DNA from: Caulobacter segnis
GTDB taxonomy: Bacteria; Pseudomonadota; Alphaproteobacteria; Caulobacterales; Caulobacteraceae
Length of the DNA: 64,000 nucleotides
Assembly (NCBI RefSeq): GCF_019931575.1
Contig: NZ_CP082923.1
Span: forward strand, 620,001 to 684,000
Direction: 5' to 3'
Positions 17,964 to 29,120 of the stretch are shown here, one piece after another; positions within the stretch are counted from its first letter, which is position 1, and each line of letters starts with the position of its first letter. The translations under genes were made by a program, and so were the position numbers. Below the pieces are notes generated by a model. That model worked only from the letters and a program-made list of their open reading frames with translations. It searched no databases and was not told the DNA's origin.

Positions 17964-18398
17964 ATGTCGCTGCTGATCGCCGCCCTGATCGGGCTGCTCG
18001 CCGTTCTCGTCTCACGAAATCCGGGCGGATGGCTCTGGCGAGTGCTGGTCGAGGCGCCGGCGCGCAAGCTGAGCGCGATGACCGGTCGCCAGATGCTGAT
18101 CACCGCCATCGTCCTGGTCATGGCGATCGGCGCGTCCGAGCTGGTGCTGATGGACCTGGCGTGGGTTCTGGCCGCCGACATCGTGGCGTGGATCGAACTC
18201 TTCGCGAGCGTGCTGATCTTCACGCGGCTGTTGCCCGGCTGGCGGGCGTTCAAGGGGCGGGCGGGGCGGACCTTGCCGGTCATGTTGCGCGGCAGACCTC
18301 GAGCATCCCGCGCCCGGCGGGCTCGGCGTCCGGCCGCCAAGCCGTCCGACGATCCCGACTCCGCGGGCGCGTTTCTTGGGGGCCCGGCTTTCGCCTGA
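17964..18398 (+). CDS. hypothetical small membrane protein
   Basis: 144-aa protein with an N-terminal hydrophobic helix (MSLLIAALIGLLAVLVSR), two further hydrophobic stretches around residues 45-63 and 68-92, and a basic C-terminal tail rich in Arg/Ala/Pro. I do not recognise a family. It sits 60 nt after the YcgN gene. Reading frames in other phases cover the same stretch, but this one starts with a membrane-like N-terminus and a good ATG, so I prefer it. Confidence 0.6.
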   Translation: MSLLIAALIGLLAVLVSRNPGGWLWRVLVEAPARKLSAMTGRQMLITAIVLVMAIGASELVLMDLAWVLAADIVAWIELFASVLIFTRLLPGWRAFKGRAGRTLPVMLRGRPRASRARRARRPAAKPSDDPDSAGAFLGGPAFA

Positions 18399-18411
18399 TG
18401 TCCAGATACAG

Positions 18412-18447
18412 AAAAAGCCGGCCCGCGATGCGCGGAGCCGGCTTTCC
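18412..18447. terminator. bidirectional terminator for rpmE and upstream membrane-protein gene
   Basis: AAAGCCGGC and GCCGGCTTT arms with an inner CCGC/GCGG pair, flanked by an A-run on one side and T's on the other. It lies between two convergent genes. Confidence 0.8.
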
Positions 18448-18478
18448 GTCGCCCTTACGGCGAGAAGCGGAAAGCTTC

Positions 18479-18706
18479 TTACTTCTTGCCGGTGAAGCCG
18501 GCGAACTTGGCGTTGAAGCGCGAGACGCGGCCGCCACGGTCCATCAGCTGGGCGTTGCCGCCCGTCCACGCCGGATGGGTGCGCGGATCGATGTCCAGCG
18601 CCAGGGTCGCGCCTTCCTTGCCGTAGGTCGAGCGGGTTTGATAGCTCGAGCCATCCGTCAGGGTGACGTTGATGAAGTGATAGTCGGGGTGAATGTCTTG
18701 TTTCAT
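18479..18706 (-). CDS. rpmE: 50S ribosomal protein L31 (bL31)
   Basis: 75-aa large-subunit protein. It begins [20 protein letters not shown] and has the family's HPAWTGG and FNAKFAGF segments. The zinc-binding CxxC/CxxC cysteines of the C+ form are absent, so this is a zinc-independent (C-minus) L31. A strong terminator follows. It is divergent from the ABC exporter gene. Confidence 0.95.
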   Translation of the reverse strand: MKQDIHPDYHFINVTLTDGSSYQTRSTYGKEGATLALDIDPRTHPAWTGGNAQLMDRGGRVSRFNAKFAGFTGKK

Positions 18707-18832
18707 GGCGGCGATCCAGACCGACTAAGCCGGCGAGAGTGAATTGGGTAAGCGCCATCCGCGCACGCGCGGGGTGGCCCTCGAAGACGCGCGGCTATAA
18801 AGAACCCGCGCGATTTTGGCAAGGGACTGTTG

Positions 18833-20679
<1,847 letters not shown>

Positions 20680-20683
<4 letters not shown>

Positions 20684-20997
20684 GCGCCCTGCTCGCGCTT
20701 GATGACGTCGACGTGTTCCAGCTGCAGGCGCAGGGCCTTGATAGCCGGATCGTCCTTCGACGGACCTCCCGGCTGGGTCTGCGCCCAGTCCAGCAGGACC
20801 TCCAGCGCGTCGCCGATGCGTCCGATCTGGCGGCCGTAGCTGCCGACCTCCGCCAGCACCCGGCTCTCGACGTCGGGCGCGGCGGACTGGCCGAGGTTGA
20901 CGGTGAACAGGCTGATGTCGCCGAAGGTCCAGCTCCACGGATTGATGGTCTGGCTCAGTTGACGCGGGGCGAGGGAGACTTGAAACGCGCTGGGCAT
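20680..20997 (-). CDS. hypothetical protein
   Basis: 105-aa protein that I do not recognise. It has no signal peptide or membrane helix. The first half (SLAPRQLSQTINPWSWTFGD) is aromatic and Ser/Gln-rich; the second half is a helical region with a charged C-terminus (LQLEHVDVIKREQG). The ATG at 20997 follows CGGAGGA, a strong ribosome site, which supports a real gene. It is convergent with the ABC exporter and shares the sequence TTAG for both stops. Confidence 0.65.
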
Positions 20998-21082
20998 GGG
21001 AAGTCCTCCGATGGGAGCCTCCAGCATGCGACCGGCGGCGCCAGGACCGCCGGCCAAAAACGCCGCTTTCAGCCAGAAAGAC

Positions 21083-22384
21083 CTACTTCGCCAAATCCGC
21101 TGGCGTGGTCGGCTCGCTGATCACCCGCTCCATGGCCTTCCAGCGGGCGTCTTCGGTCTTGCCGGCGCGGTGGACATGGGCGCGGACCATGTCCTGGCCG
21201 ATGTTGTAGTTGATGACGTACGAGCGGTAGGTCTCGATGAACGACACCCGCTTCTCGGCCGCGCCGCGCGAGTAGAGGCCGTACTTCATCAGCGCCAGGA
21301 CGGCTTGCTCCTTGGTCATCCGGCCGCCCAGATACTCGGCCGCCACGGTGTTACCGCTGCTGGAGAGGGCCCCCTTGGCCTCCTGCAGCTCGCCATAGGC
21401 CTTGGCCGTCTTGGGATCCAGGCCGGCCAGCAAATAGAGCTTGTCGCGCTCGAACGCGGTCTTGGCCTGGCCGGGGAAGGCCAACTCGATGCCGAAATTG
21501 GCCGAACCTTCGGCGATCAACGACTGCGGCGAGAACAGCGGATAGACCGAGAACTCGACCCAGCCCTTGCCCTTGGTCAGCTTCTCTTCCAGCAGGGCGT
21601 TCAGCACGTGGTGGCCGGGGTAGCCCTCGTGGCAGCCCAGGTCGAGGGCGCGGCTGATATAGATCGGCAAGTCGGTGTTGATCTGGATCAGGCTGTGGGC
21701 GCCGCCCTTGTACCAGTTGTAGCCGCTCCAGGGCTTCTTGGTGACGAACTCCAGGTCGAAGCGCTCGCCGGCGGGCAGCTTGATGTGCTGCTCGGTCTTG
21801 GCCTTGCACGCGGCAATGCCGGCCTGCATCACGGCCTCGACCTTGTCGGTCGGGATCACGTACTGGTTCTGGAAGGCGTCGACGCGGGCGGCCAGGTCGC
21901 CCTTGCCGGGGACCAGCTTGTCGATGCGGGCCAGGATCGGGTCGTAGCTCTTCAGGGGCTTGATCACCGGGCGGACGCCGAACAGGCCCTGGGCCTCGTC
22001 CTCGAAGCTGAACTTGTCGCCGGCGATCATCGCCAGGCGCGTCTGGGCCGCGCGAAGCTGGCCCTTCAGGAACAGCTTGCGGCGGCGCTGGTCGGGGGTG
22101 AGTTGCTTGTCCGGCACGTGGGCCAGCAACTGCTGCAACCGGTCGGCCTCCTTGCGCAGCAGATAGACCGGACGCGGCGCGACCTTGGCGGCGGTCAGGT
22201 ATTCACGCGGCCCGTAATAGGCGTCGACATAACCCGGCTCGCGCTCGCCGGCCTCCAGGGTCATGCGCACGAAGTCGCCGGCGATCTTGTCCAGAAGCTC
22301 CGATCCGGGGGAAGCGAAAGCGGGCGCGCCCAGCAACAGGGCGGCGGCGAGAGCGACTGCGGAAACGGCGTGGCGGATCTTCAT
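21083..22384 (-). CDS. DUF885 family secreted protein, putative metallopeptidase
   Basis: 433-aa exported protein. The signal peptide (residues 1-24) ends near AFASP. The body shows the DUF885 hallmark CHEGYPGHHVLNALLEEK, an HExxxHH-like element suggesting a zinc peptidase related to thermolysin-like clans. A later RSYVINYNIGQDMVRAHV fits the family. Substrate unknown. ATG 22384 gives the signal peptide directly. Confidence 0.85.
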   Translation of the reverse strand: MKIRHAVSAVALAAALLLGAPAFASPGSELLDKIAGDFVRMTLEAGEREPGYVDAYYGPREYLTAAKVAPRPVYLLRKEADRLQQLLAHVPDKQLTPDQRRRKLFLKGQLRAAQTRLAMIAGDKFSFEDEAQGLFGVRPVIKPLKSYDPILARIDKLVPGKGDLAARVDAFQNQYVIPTDKVEAVMQAGIAACKAKTEQHIKLPAGERFDLEFVTKKPWSGYNWYKGGAHSLIQINTDLPIYISRALDLGCHEGYPGHHVLNALLEEKLTKGKGWVEFSVYPLFSPQSLIAEGSANFGIELAFPGQAKTAFERDKLYLLAGLDPKTAKAYGELQEAKGALSSSGNTVAAEYLGGRMTKEQAVLALMKYGLYSRGAAEKRVSFIETYRSYVINYNIGQDMVRAHVHRAGKTEDARWKAMERVISEPTTPADLAK

Positions 22385-22468
22385 GGGCTTCCCCAGCGAG
22401 CGTCGAAAGGCGGCACGCTGCACCGCCTCGCCCCGGTTCGGCAATATCGAGGAACGATTTTCCCCCGG

Positions 22469-23539
22469 TCAGCCGCGGGCGGTCGCCGCCAGGCCCGGGA
22501 AGTCGCTGAACACGCCATCGACGCCCGCTGCATACAGCGCCTTGAACACCGCCGCGACGTCGCCGTGCTGGGCCAGGAAAGCCGGGCTCTGGGCGTCGCC
22601 CCGCCGCAGCGCAGCGGGCAGGAAATAGTTCTCGGCGCGAACGGTCCACGGGTGGACGGCCAGGCCGGCGGCGTGGGCGTTCTTCACCAGGTCGGTGGCC
22701 GGCAGCAGGACCTGCTTGTCGTTGGGGACCACCAGGCTCCAGTTCGGGCCCAGGCCGTCGGCGTAGACGGCGACGTCCTTCAGGCCCTGGGCGGTGATCA
22801 GGTCGGCGTACTTGACGCCCGGCAGGTCGGCCGGGCCGCCCTCGCCATCGACCAGCAGGACGAGGCGCGCGGCGGTCTTGGCCTTCAGGCGCTTGAGCGG
22901 GCCGACCTCGAAGCATTGCACGAAGACCGGCGCGGTCGCCGCGTTCAGGTCCAGGGCCTTCAGCTTGGCCACCAGCCGATCCTCGGTCGGCAGGCCGATC
23001 GAGGCGAAATAGGTCGGGTGCTTCAGCTCGGGATAGACGCCGATCGTCCGGCCCGTGCGCTGGGTTCCGGCGCGGGCGATGGCGACCACCTCCTCAAAGG
23101 TCAGAACCTGGGCCTGGCCGTCGAAGGCGGCGCTGGCCGGACGCAGCTGCGGCAGCCGCTCGCGGGCCCGCAGGGTCTTGATCTCGGCCAGGGTGAAGTC
23201 CTCGGTGAACCAGCCGGTGATTGGCTGGCCGTCGATGGTCTTGGTCGCCTTGCGGTCAGCGAATTCGGCGCGCCCCGCCACATCGGTCGTGCCGCCGATC
23301 TCGTTCTCGTGGCGGGCGACGAGATGGCCGTCCTTGGTCGGGACCAGGTCCGGCTCGATGAAGTCCGCGCCCTGCTCGATGGCGCGCTCGTAGGCGAGGG
23401 CCGTATGCTCGGGCCGCTCGCCGCTGCAGCCCCGGTGGCCGATGACGATGGGCTTCCTGGCCTGGGCGCGGGCGAAGCCGGGCAGCAGTGTGCCGGCGAG
23501 CGCGGCGGTGGTCATGGCGCGACGGGTGAGCAGGGTCAT
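22469..23539 (-). CDS. glycerophosphodiester phosphodiesterase (GlpQ family)
   Basis: 356-aa exported enzyme hydrolysing glycerophosphodiesters to glycerol-3-phosphate and an alcohol. The N-terminus has TRRAMTTAALAGTLLPG followed by an AxA cleavage site, resembling a Tat or Sec signal. The catalytic start IGHRGCSGERPEHT, the FIEPDLVPTKDGHLVARHE segment (metal-binding Glu/Asp and second His) and the late PWTVRAENYF are diagnostic. The C-terminal DGVFSDFPG is also conserved. The longer reading frame upstream is not coding in my view. Confidence 0.92.
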   Translation of the reverse strand: MTLLTRRAMTTAALAGTLLPGFARAQARKPIVIGHRGCSGERPEHTALAYERAIEQGADFIEPDLVPTKDGHLVARHENEIGGTTDVAGRAEFADRKATKTIDGQPITGWFTEDFTLAEIKTLRARERLPQLRPASAAFDGQAQVLTFEEVVAIARAGTQRTGRTIGVYPELKHPTYFASIGLPTEDRLVAKLKALDLNAATAPVFVQCFEVGPLKRLKAKTAARLVLLVDGEGGPADLPGVKYADLITAQGLKDVAVYADGLGPNWSLVVPNDKQVLLPATDLVKNAHAAGLAVHPWTVRAENYFLPAALRRGDAQSPAFLAQHGDVAAVFKALYAAGVDGVFSDFPGLAATARG

Positions 23540-23607
23540 GGGCGCGGATTTAGCGCCGGGATGTGACGGTTTGGCGAGGGTCTTTCGGCCCTCGCCATCA
23601 CAAAAGA

Positions 23608-24408
23608 CTACGCCGCGCGCAGGCGTTCCAGGATCAGCGGGTAGAGGTCCTGGTTGCTGGCCAGGATCGACTTGCCTTGCACCACATCGTGGTCGCTTTC
23701 GTCGATCGTCGAGACCTTGCCGCCCGATTCCTGGATCATCAGCACGCCGGCGGCGACGTCCCACGGATTGAGGTTGCGCTCCCAGTAGGCGTCGAAGCGG
23801 CCGGCGGCGACCCAGGCCAGGTCGAGGGCGGCGGAGCCGAAGCGGCGGACGCCGGCTACCTTCTGGCTGACCTGGTGCAGCTCCTTCAGGAACTGGCCGT
23901 GGCCCGGCTTGCCGGCGAACGGCACGCCGGTGGCCAGGACGCTCTCGTCCAGGTGACGGCGGGCGGCGACACGCAGGCGCTTCTCGGCGCCCAGGAACGC
24001 GCCCTTGCCCTTCTCGACCCAGAACAGGTCGTTGGTGATCGGATTGTAGGTGACGCCGGCGACGACGCCCTCGCCCTCGCGCTGCAGGGCGATGTTGACC
24101 GCGAAGTGCGGGATGGCGTGCATGAAGTTGGTGGTGCCGTCCAGCGGGTCGACGATCCAGGTGTGGGTCTTGTCGGTGCCCTCGATCATGCCGCGTTCCT
24201 CGCCCAGGAAGCTGTAGCCCGGGCGAGCCTTGGTCAGGATCTCGAACAGGGTCTGTTCGGCCTTGATGTCGGCGTTGGTGACGAAGTCGGCCGCGCCCTT
24301 CTTGGAGACCTGCAACTCTGTGACTTCGCCGAAGTCGCGAGCCAGGCCGCGGGCGGCTTTCCGAGCCGCGTCGATCATGACGTTCAGGAGGGCGGAAGGC
24401 GTGGCCAC
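23608..24408 (-). CDS. inositol monophosphatase family protein (SuhB-like)
   Basis: 266-aa Mg2+-dependent phosphatase. It contains the metal-binding sites GEERG and WIVDPLDGTTNF and the late NPWDVAAGVLMIQESGG, so the active site is complete. The substrate is probably inositol-1-phosphate or a related sugar phosphate; in many bacteria SuhB also affects rRNA antitermination. The start is GTG (24408), giving the typical opening xATPSALLNVMIDAARKA. Confidence 0.9.
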   Translation of the reverse strand: MATPSALLNVMIDAARKAARGLARDFGEVTELQVSKKGAADFVTNADIKAEQTLFEILTKARPGYSFLGEERGMIEGTDKTHTWIVDPLDGTTNFMHAIPHFAVNIALQREGEGVVAGVTYNPITNDLFWVEKGKGAFLGAEKRLRVAARRHLDESVLATGVPFAGKPGHGQFLKELHQVSQKVAGVRRFGSAALDLAWVAAGRFDAYWERNLNPWDVAAGVLMIQESGGKVSTIDESDHDVVQGKSILASNQDLYPLILERLRAA

Positions 24409-24554
24409 GGGCGGACTATCCTCAATGAAAGCCGTCGACGCCCGCCGGAAAGTCCGGCGGCGGAGCGGTAGGTCGACGGTGTGAAAGAACGGGCGCGGAA
24501 CCTAGTCGTCCACAGGCGGGAAAGCAAGTTGGGCCTCCGCGCCCGCTCGGGCGC

Positions 24555-24962
24555 CTATGGCAGCTCGACCTTCGGCAGGGTGTCCTTGCTCTCGCAGACC
24601 AGCTTGCCCGCCTTGCCGACCGCGCCGGAGATGTCCTCGATCTTGGCCTCCTTGCGCCAGCCCTTGGGCAGGCCCTTGGTCCCGTCGAAGTCCATGCCCA
24701 GGTCCATCCATTTGTCCGCCGCGCAATCGAGGGCGAAGATCAGGATGGGACCCTTGTTGGCCGCCCAGTTCCTGTAGGGGCCGTTGGCCTTGCCTTCGGC
24801 GATGCGGGTGACGATCAGCCCGGTGGCCTGGTCGACGCGGGTGAAATCCTCGTCGTAGTAGGTCTTGGTCTCGCCGGGAGCGAGTTTCCAATTCTCCGCA
24901 GTCGCGGCCGTCGAGAAGGCCAGGACCGATACGCCAAGCAAACATACTATGAGCCGCTTCAT
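24555..24962 (-). CDS. hypothetical secreted protein
   Basis: 135-aa protein with a clear signal peptide (KRLIVCLLGVSVLAFSTAATAE). The mature part is about 112 aa, with YYDEDFTRVD and a central CAADKWMDLGMDFDG motif. Two cysteines (in LDCAAD and LVCESK) could form a disulfide in the periplasm. It vaguely resembles small surface-adhesin-like domains, but I do not recognise the family with confidence. Confidence 0.7.
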   Translation of the reverse strand: MKRLIVCLLGVSVLAFSTAATAENWKLAPGETKTYYDEDFTRVDQATGLIVTRIAEGKANGPYRNWAANKGPILIFALDCAADKWMDLGMDFDGTKGLPKGWRKEAKIEDISGAVGKAGKLVCESKDTLPKVELP

Positions 24963-25048
24963 GACGAGCGCCCTCCCCAGTTCTTGTTCGCTGGAGACGA
25001 CGCTAGGCCTGTGTGCGGCGCGTCACAAGGCGCGGCGGTTACCTCGTT

Positions 25049-25693
25049 CTACTTACGGGCGGCCAAGCCTTCGGCGATCGCGGCGTTGAGGGCGGCGACG
25101 GCGGCGTCAGGACCTTCTGGATAGGCCCAGACCCCGGCCGAGACGGCCAGGAAGTCGGCCCCAGCCGTGGCCAGCGGCGCGGCGTTGGCGGCGGTGATCC
25201 CGCCGATGGCCACGCAGGGGACCTCCATCGTCTCCTGCCAGATGGTCAGGATCTCGGGATCGGCGGTGGTCGGGGCGTCCTTGGTCGTGGTCGGGAAGAA
25301 GGCCCCGAACGCCACGTAGTCGGCCCCGGCCTCGGCGGCCTCCATGGCCAGGTGCCGGCTGTCGTGGCAGGTGACGCCGACCATGCGTTCGCCCATCAGT
25401 TTGCGGGCGTCGCGATAGGCCATGTCCGACTGGCCGACATGGACGCCGTCGACCGGCAGGCGGGCGGCCAGATCGGGACGGTCGTTCAGGATCACCGCCA
25501 CGTCGCGGGCCTGGGCGATCGGACCCAGGGCGTCGACGGCCGCCTTCACCACGTCGTCCGGGACGTCCTTCAGGCGGATCTGCAGGGCGGCCACGTCGCC
25601 GCCGTCCAGCGCCTTGGCCAATTGGCGGCCGAAACCGGTTAAGTCGTCCAGGGCGGGCGGGGTGATCAGGTAGAGGCGGCAGGGAAGCGTCAT
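25049..25693 (-). CDS. thiE: thiamine phosphate synthase
   Basis: 214-aa TIM-barrel enzyme joining HMP-PP and thiazole phosphate to thiamine phosphate. Recognisable features are LQIRLKD, the [21 protein letters not shown] stretch, [17 protein letters not shown], and the phosphate loop VAIGGIT. The usual ThiE R-K pair after the first strand appears as QIRLKD. No other thiamine gene is in the window. Confidence 0.9.
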   Translation of the reverse strand: MTLPCRLYLITPPALDDLTGFGRQLAKALDGGDVAALQIRLKDVPDDVVKAAVDALGPIAQARDVAVILNDRPDLAARLPVDGVHVGQSDMAYRDARKLMGERMVGVTCHDSRHLAMEAAEAGADYVAFGAFFPTTTKDAPTTADPEILTIWQETMEVPCVAIGGITAANAAPLATAGADFLAVSAGVWAYPEGPDAAVAALNAAIAEGLAARK

Positions 25694-25714
25694 GAGCCGG
25701 GCTTTACTGGAAAT

Positions 25715-25822
25715 CCTCTCCCTGTGGGAGAGGTGTCGGCGAAGCCGACGGAGAGGGGAGGGGCGGGTGTAACAGGACTTCCCCCTCCGGTCCTTCGGAC
25801 CACCTCCCCCGTTTGGGGGAGG
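25715..25822. repeat. intergenic palindromic repeat element (four hairpins)
   Basis: Four successive short inverted repeats occupy the thiE-bfd gap: CCTCTCCC/GGGAGAGG (25715-25733), GTCGGC/GCCGAC (25735-25749), GGTCC/GGACC (25789-25801) and CCTCCCCC/GGGGGAGG (25803-25822). The G-rich run at 25750-25765 can also pair with the C-rich arm near 25781. This compact modular design looks like a dispersed REP-type element, although only one copy of this type is in the window. Confidence 0.6.
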
Positions 25823-25890
25823 ATCTGCGACCTCTGGCCGCTGCTAACCAGAGTGAGAGTCAGTTGCAAAGTCCGTCGAGACGAGCTAGA

Positions 25891-25905
25891 TGAGAATGAC
25901 ACTCA
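25891..25905. promoter_or_regulatory. Fur-box-like palindrome before bfd
   Basis: TGAGAAT-G-ACACTCA, a 7-1-7 imperfect palindrome 21 nt before the bfd start. bfd genes are classic iron-repressed Fur targets, so this is a plausible Fur or Irr operator. Confidence 0.5.
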
Positions 25906-25926
25906 ATCGGGTAGGGCGTTCGTTCC

Positions 25927-26112
25927 TTGTACGTCTGCAACTGTAACGGCATCCGCGAGCGCGAAGTACGCGCCGCCATTGACGCTGGGGCGACCCGGCC
26001 CGCCGAGATCTTTCGCCACAAGGGTTGCCAGGCCCAGTGCGCCAAGTGTGTCTGCGAGATGCGCCAGATGATCCAGGAAAACCGCGAAGCGCTCGCATTC
26101 GCGGCCGAGTAA
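25927..26112 (+). CDS. bfd: bacterioferritin-associated ferredoxin
   Basis: 61-aa [2Fe-2S] protein that reduces bacterioferritin-bound iron to release it. Cysteine ligands are C4 and C6 (YVCNCNG) and the pair in CQAQCAKCVCEM. The start codon appears to be TTG at 25927, since the conserved start YVCNCNGI allows no room for another start. A Fur-like box precedes it and bfr follows 146 nt downstream. Confidence 0.9.
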   Translation: MYVCNCNGIREREVRAAIDAGATRPAEIFRHKGCQAQCAKCVCEMRQMIQENREALAFAAE

Positions 26113-26186
26113 CGGCCAAAACGTCGATCATTCCGGCGATCGCGAGGCACTCGCACGGATTTCTGTGAGAGCGCGAGACACTCGCA
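26084..26186. promoter_or_regulatory. three repeated 14-bp palindromes upstream of bfr
   Basis: Three related sites: GCGAAGCGCTCGCA (26084-26097, inside the 3' end of bfd), GCGAGGCACTCGCA (26142-26155) and GCGAGACACTCGCA (26173-26186). The last two are 31 bp apart, about three helical turns, and differ at only one or two positions outside the symmetric GCGAG/CTCGC arms. They lie in the bfr promoter region. An iron regulator such as Fur or Irr is the likely binder. Confidence 0.55.
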
Positions 26187-26258
26187 CACATTCAGGTTGA
26201 AGCCCGTTTCGGCTTGCCTCAGGTTCCCGCCGAACAAGCGAACTTCGAGGAGGCCGCC

Positions 26259-26738
26259 ATGCAGGGCGATCCCGGCATCATCCGACTGCTCAACGCGGTG
26301 CTCACCAACGAGCTGACGGCGGTCAACCAGTACTTCCTGCACGCGCGGATGTACGACAACTGGGGCTTCAAGCGCCTCGGCAAGATCACCTACGACGAAT
26401 CCATCGGCGAGATGAAGCACGCCGACATGCTCATCAACCGCATCCTGTTCCTGGAAGGCCTGCCCAACCTGCAGGACCTGCACAAGCTCAAGATCGGCGA
26501 GACCGTTCCCGAGTGCCTGAACAGCGACCTGCAGGTCGAGCTGGCCGGCCGCGAGACCCTGATCCCGGGCATTGTCCAGTGCGAACAGGCCCGCGACTAT
26601 GTCAGCCGCGAGCTGCTGCGCGTGATCCTCAGCGACACCGAGGAGCACATCGACTTCCTGGAGATGCAACTGGGCCTGGTGAAGTCGCTGGGCGAGCAGA
26701 ACTACCTGCAGTCGGCGGTCGGCGAACTGCCGGCCTAA
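26259..26738 (+). CDS. bfr: bacterioferritin
   Basis: 159-aa subunit of the 24-mer iron store. Ferroxidase ligands are visible in LTNELTAVNQYF (Glu18 type), GEMKHADM (Glu51, His54), the central Glu region and EEHIDFLE (Glu127, His130). The haem-ligand Met is the M in GEMKHAD. ATG 26259 follows GAGGAGG. It is the storage partner of Bfd just upstream. Its TAA stop overlaps the stop of the convergent GNAT gene by 4 nt. Confidence 0.95.
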   Translation: MQGDPGIIRLLNAVLTNELTAVNQYFLHARMYDNWGFKRLGKITYDESIGEMKHADMLINRILFLEGLPNLQDLHKLKIGETVPECLNSDLQVELAGRETLIPGIVQCEQARDYVSRELLRVILSDTEEHIDFLEMQLGLVKSLGEQNYLQSAVGELPA

Positions 26739-27241
26739 ACCGCTCTTTCCATGAACACGCGGAGGCTCTCGTCGAGTCCCCGCGCCAGGTGCTCGCGCCG
26801 GATCTCCATGAGGTCCGGCGCTAGTTTTTGGTCGTCGAGGTCGACGAAGCCCAGGCGTCGGTACCAGGGCGCGTTCCAGGGCACGTCGCGGAAGGTCGAC
26901 AGCGTCAGACGGGCCAGACCGTCCGACCGCGCCCGCTCGGCCACGGCCTCGATCAGGCGCGCGCCGATGCGCCGGCCCGCGAAGGCCGGCAGCACGTCGA
27001 TCTGTTCGATATAGAGGCCGTCCCCGACCGGGCGGAACATCACGAAGGCCGCCAGTTCGCCGCCGACTTCCGCGACCAGCAGGCCGTCGGTCGCGATGCG
27101 CGCGGCCAGCACCGGGGCGGGCGAGGGCTCGTCGGCGGCCAAGGCGTCCATCAGGCCGATGAAGCGCTGGGCCGAGACGCGCTCGAGCGCGCGCACGGCC
27201 TCGATCTCGGACGTCAGGGCGGGGCGGATGGCGAGGGTCAC
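26735..27241 (-). CDS. GNAT family N-acetyltransferase
   Basis: 168-aa acetyltransferase. The acetyl-CoA loop is seen in LPAFAGRRIGARLIEAV, preceded by YIEQIDV and followed by LTLSTFRDVPWNAPWYRRLGF. Substrate unknown. GTG at 27241 is the only in-frame start near the expected N-terminus (TLAIRPAL); a nearby ATG is out of frame. It is convergent with bfr, sharing CTAA. Confidence 0.85.
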   Translation of the reverse strand: MTLAIRPALTSEIEAVRALERVSAQRFIGLMDALAADEPSPAPVLAARIATDGLLVAEVGGELAAFVMFRPVGDGLYIEQIDVLPAFAGRRIGARLIEAVAERARSDGLARLTLSTFRDVPWNAPWYRRLGFVDLDDQKLAPDLMEIRREHLARGLDESLRVFMERAV

Positions 27242-27302
27242 GCGGCCATGCTGGCCCGGACCGCCCCCAAGGCCAAGGGGGCGGCCAAAAGGGGCGGGAG
27301 GA

Positions 27303-29120
27303 TCAGGCGGCGCGCGAGGCGGGGCCGGACGCGGCGGAGGGGATGTCGAACCGCTTGACCAGCTCACCCAGGCGGGCAGCCTCGCCCTTCAGCGAGTGGG
27401 CGGCGGCCGTGGTCTGCTCCACCATGGCCGCGTTCTGCTGGGTCATCTGATCCATCTGGTTGACGGCGGTGTTGACCTCGCGAAGACCGGTCGCCTGTTC
27501 CTGCGCGGCCGTGGCGATCTCGGACACCAGCGTCGAGATCTCGCTGACGCGGGTGATGATGTTGCCCAGCGCGACGCCGGACTGGTCCACGAGGGTGACG
27601 CCGACATCGACCTTGGCCGTGGTCGCGTTGATCAGGACCTTGATCTCCTTGGCGGCGTCGGCCGAGCGCTGGGCGAGGGCGCGGACTTCCTGGGCGACGA
27701 CCGCGAAGCCCCTGCCGCTCTCGCCGGCGCGGGCCGCCTCGACCCCCGCGTTCAGGGCCAGAAGGTTGGTCTGGAAGGCGATCTCGTCGATGACCCCGAT
27801 GATCCGGCCGATCTGGGCCGAGGCCTCCTCGATCTCGCGCACGGCGGCGACGGCGTCGCGCACCGAGGCCTCGGTCGAGCGGGCCTCGTCGCGGGCCACG
27901 TCGACCATTTGGTTGGCCTTGACCGCGCCGTCGGCGGCCTGGCGCACCGCGCTGGTGATCTGGCCGAGCGCGGCGGCGGTCTCTTCCAGGCTGGCGGCCT
28001 GCTGCTCGGTGCGGCGCGACAGGTCGTCGGCGGCCTGGGCGATCTCGGCCGCCCCGCAATCTACGCCGCGCGAGGCGCCGCCGATGTCGCCCATGGTGGC
28101 GTTCAGGGTCTGGGCGGTGGTGTTGAAGTCCTGGCGCAGCCGCTCGTAGTCCGAGGCGAAGGCCTGGGTCAGGCGCACGCCCACCTGGCCGTCGGCCAGT
28201 CGGCGCAGGCCGTCGGCCAGGCCGTCCAGCGCCTCGCGACGACTTTCCTCTTCCGACAGCCTGTCGGCTTCGGCGGCGGCGCGTTGACGATCAGCGTCGG
28301 TGCGCGACTGCTCCTCGCGGTCGCGCAGAGACCGGCGCTCCAGCAGGCTCTCGCGGAAGACGGCGATGGCCTTGGCCATCTCGCCCAGTTCGTCCTTTCG
28401 GTCGGCGAACGGCACGGCGGCGGCGTAGTCGTCGCTGGCCAGGCCCGCCATATAGCGCGTGATCGCCTGCACCGGCCCCACCACGGCGCGGCGCATGGCC
28501 CAGACGCCGCCCAGGATCACCGCGCCCAGCAGCAGCGTGAGGCCGGCCATCAGCGACAGGTCGGTGACCTGGCGGCGATGGGCGTCGGCCTCGACGGCGG
28601 CGTTGCCGGCGGCGATCACCGGCACGGCCTTGTCGACGGCGGCGCGGTGCGTGGCGTAGGCGCTGGACATCTCGGCATAGGCGGCGTCGGCGGCGGTCTG
28701 GTCGTTGGCCTCCAGCGCCGTGACCAGCTTGCGGGCGGCGGCCCGCACCCGCAGGGCGGCGACGTCGGAGTCGTGAAGCAGGGTCTGGCTGATCTCGGGG
28801 GAGAGGGTCTGCTTGCGCCAGTAGACGAGACGGGCGTCGTACTCACCCGACAGCCGGTCGATCTCCTTGGCGGCCTCGGCGATCTTCTCCGGCGTGTGGG
28901 TCAGGTAGGCGGTCTGGGCGTCGAGATAGGTCTCGATGACGTACATCGGCGGGGGCAGGATGTCGGCCGTCAGGTCCTTGCCGGCGACGATCTCGTCATA
29001 CAAAGGGCCGCCGATGCGCTGGCTGGAGATGGCTTTCCAAGAACCGGCGGCCAGCAGGATTAGGCCTACCGCCAGGGCGGCGCCGAACAGATTCATCGCC
29101 CCCGACAAATTCAAGCGCAT
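27303..29120 (-). CDS. methyl-accepting chemotaxis protein, transmembrane
   Basis: 605-aa chemoreceptor. TM1 is at about 8-28, a helical periplasmic ligand domain of about 160 aa follows, and TM2 is at about 190-210. HAMP domains run from about 211 and again around 300-355. The signalling tip contains [20 protein letters not shown]. The C-terminus is ...PASRAA; in Caulobacter McpA a C-terminal Ala-Ala end is needed for ClpXP turnover, so cell-cycle degradation is possible. The periplasmic ligand is unknown. ATG 29120 gives the first helix directly. Confidence 0.93.
   Translation of the reverse strand: MRLNLSGAMNLFGAALAVGLILLAAGSWKAISSQRIGGPLYDEIVAGKDLTADILPPPMYVIETYLDAQTAYLTHTPEKIAEAAKEIDRLSGEYDARLVYWRKQTLSPEISQTLLHDSDVAALRVRAAARKLVTALEANDQTAADAAYAEMSSAYATHRAAVDKAVPVIAAGNAAVEADAHRRQVTDLSLMAGLTLLLGAVILGGVWAMRRAVVGPVQAITRYMAGLASDDYAAAVPFADRKDELGEMAKAIAVFRESLLERRSLRDREEQSRTDADRQRAAAEADRLSEEESRREALDGLADGLRRLADGQVGVRLTQAFASDYERLRQDFNTTAQTLNATMGDIGGASRGVDCGAAEIAQAADDLSRRTEQQAASLEETAAALGQITSAVRQAADGAVKANQMVDVARDEARSTEASVRDAVAAVREIEEASAQIGRIIGVIDEIAFQTNLLALNAGVEAARAGESGRGFAVVAQEVRALAQRSADAAKEIKVLINATTAKVDVGVTLVDQSGVALGNIITRVSEISTLVSEIATAAQEQATGLREVNTAVNQMDQMTQQNAAMVEQTTAAAHSLKGEAARLGELVKRFDIPSAASGPASRAA

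Noticed and set aside
18012..18758. Overlapping plus and minus frames across the 18.0-18.7 kb region
   Set aside because: They run through rpmE and the terminator hairpin in the wrong phase and lack any recognisable domain.
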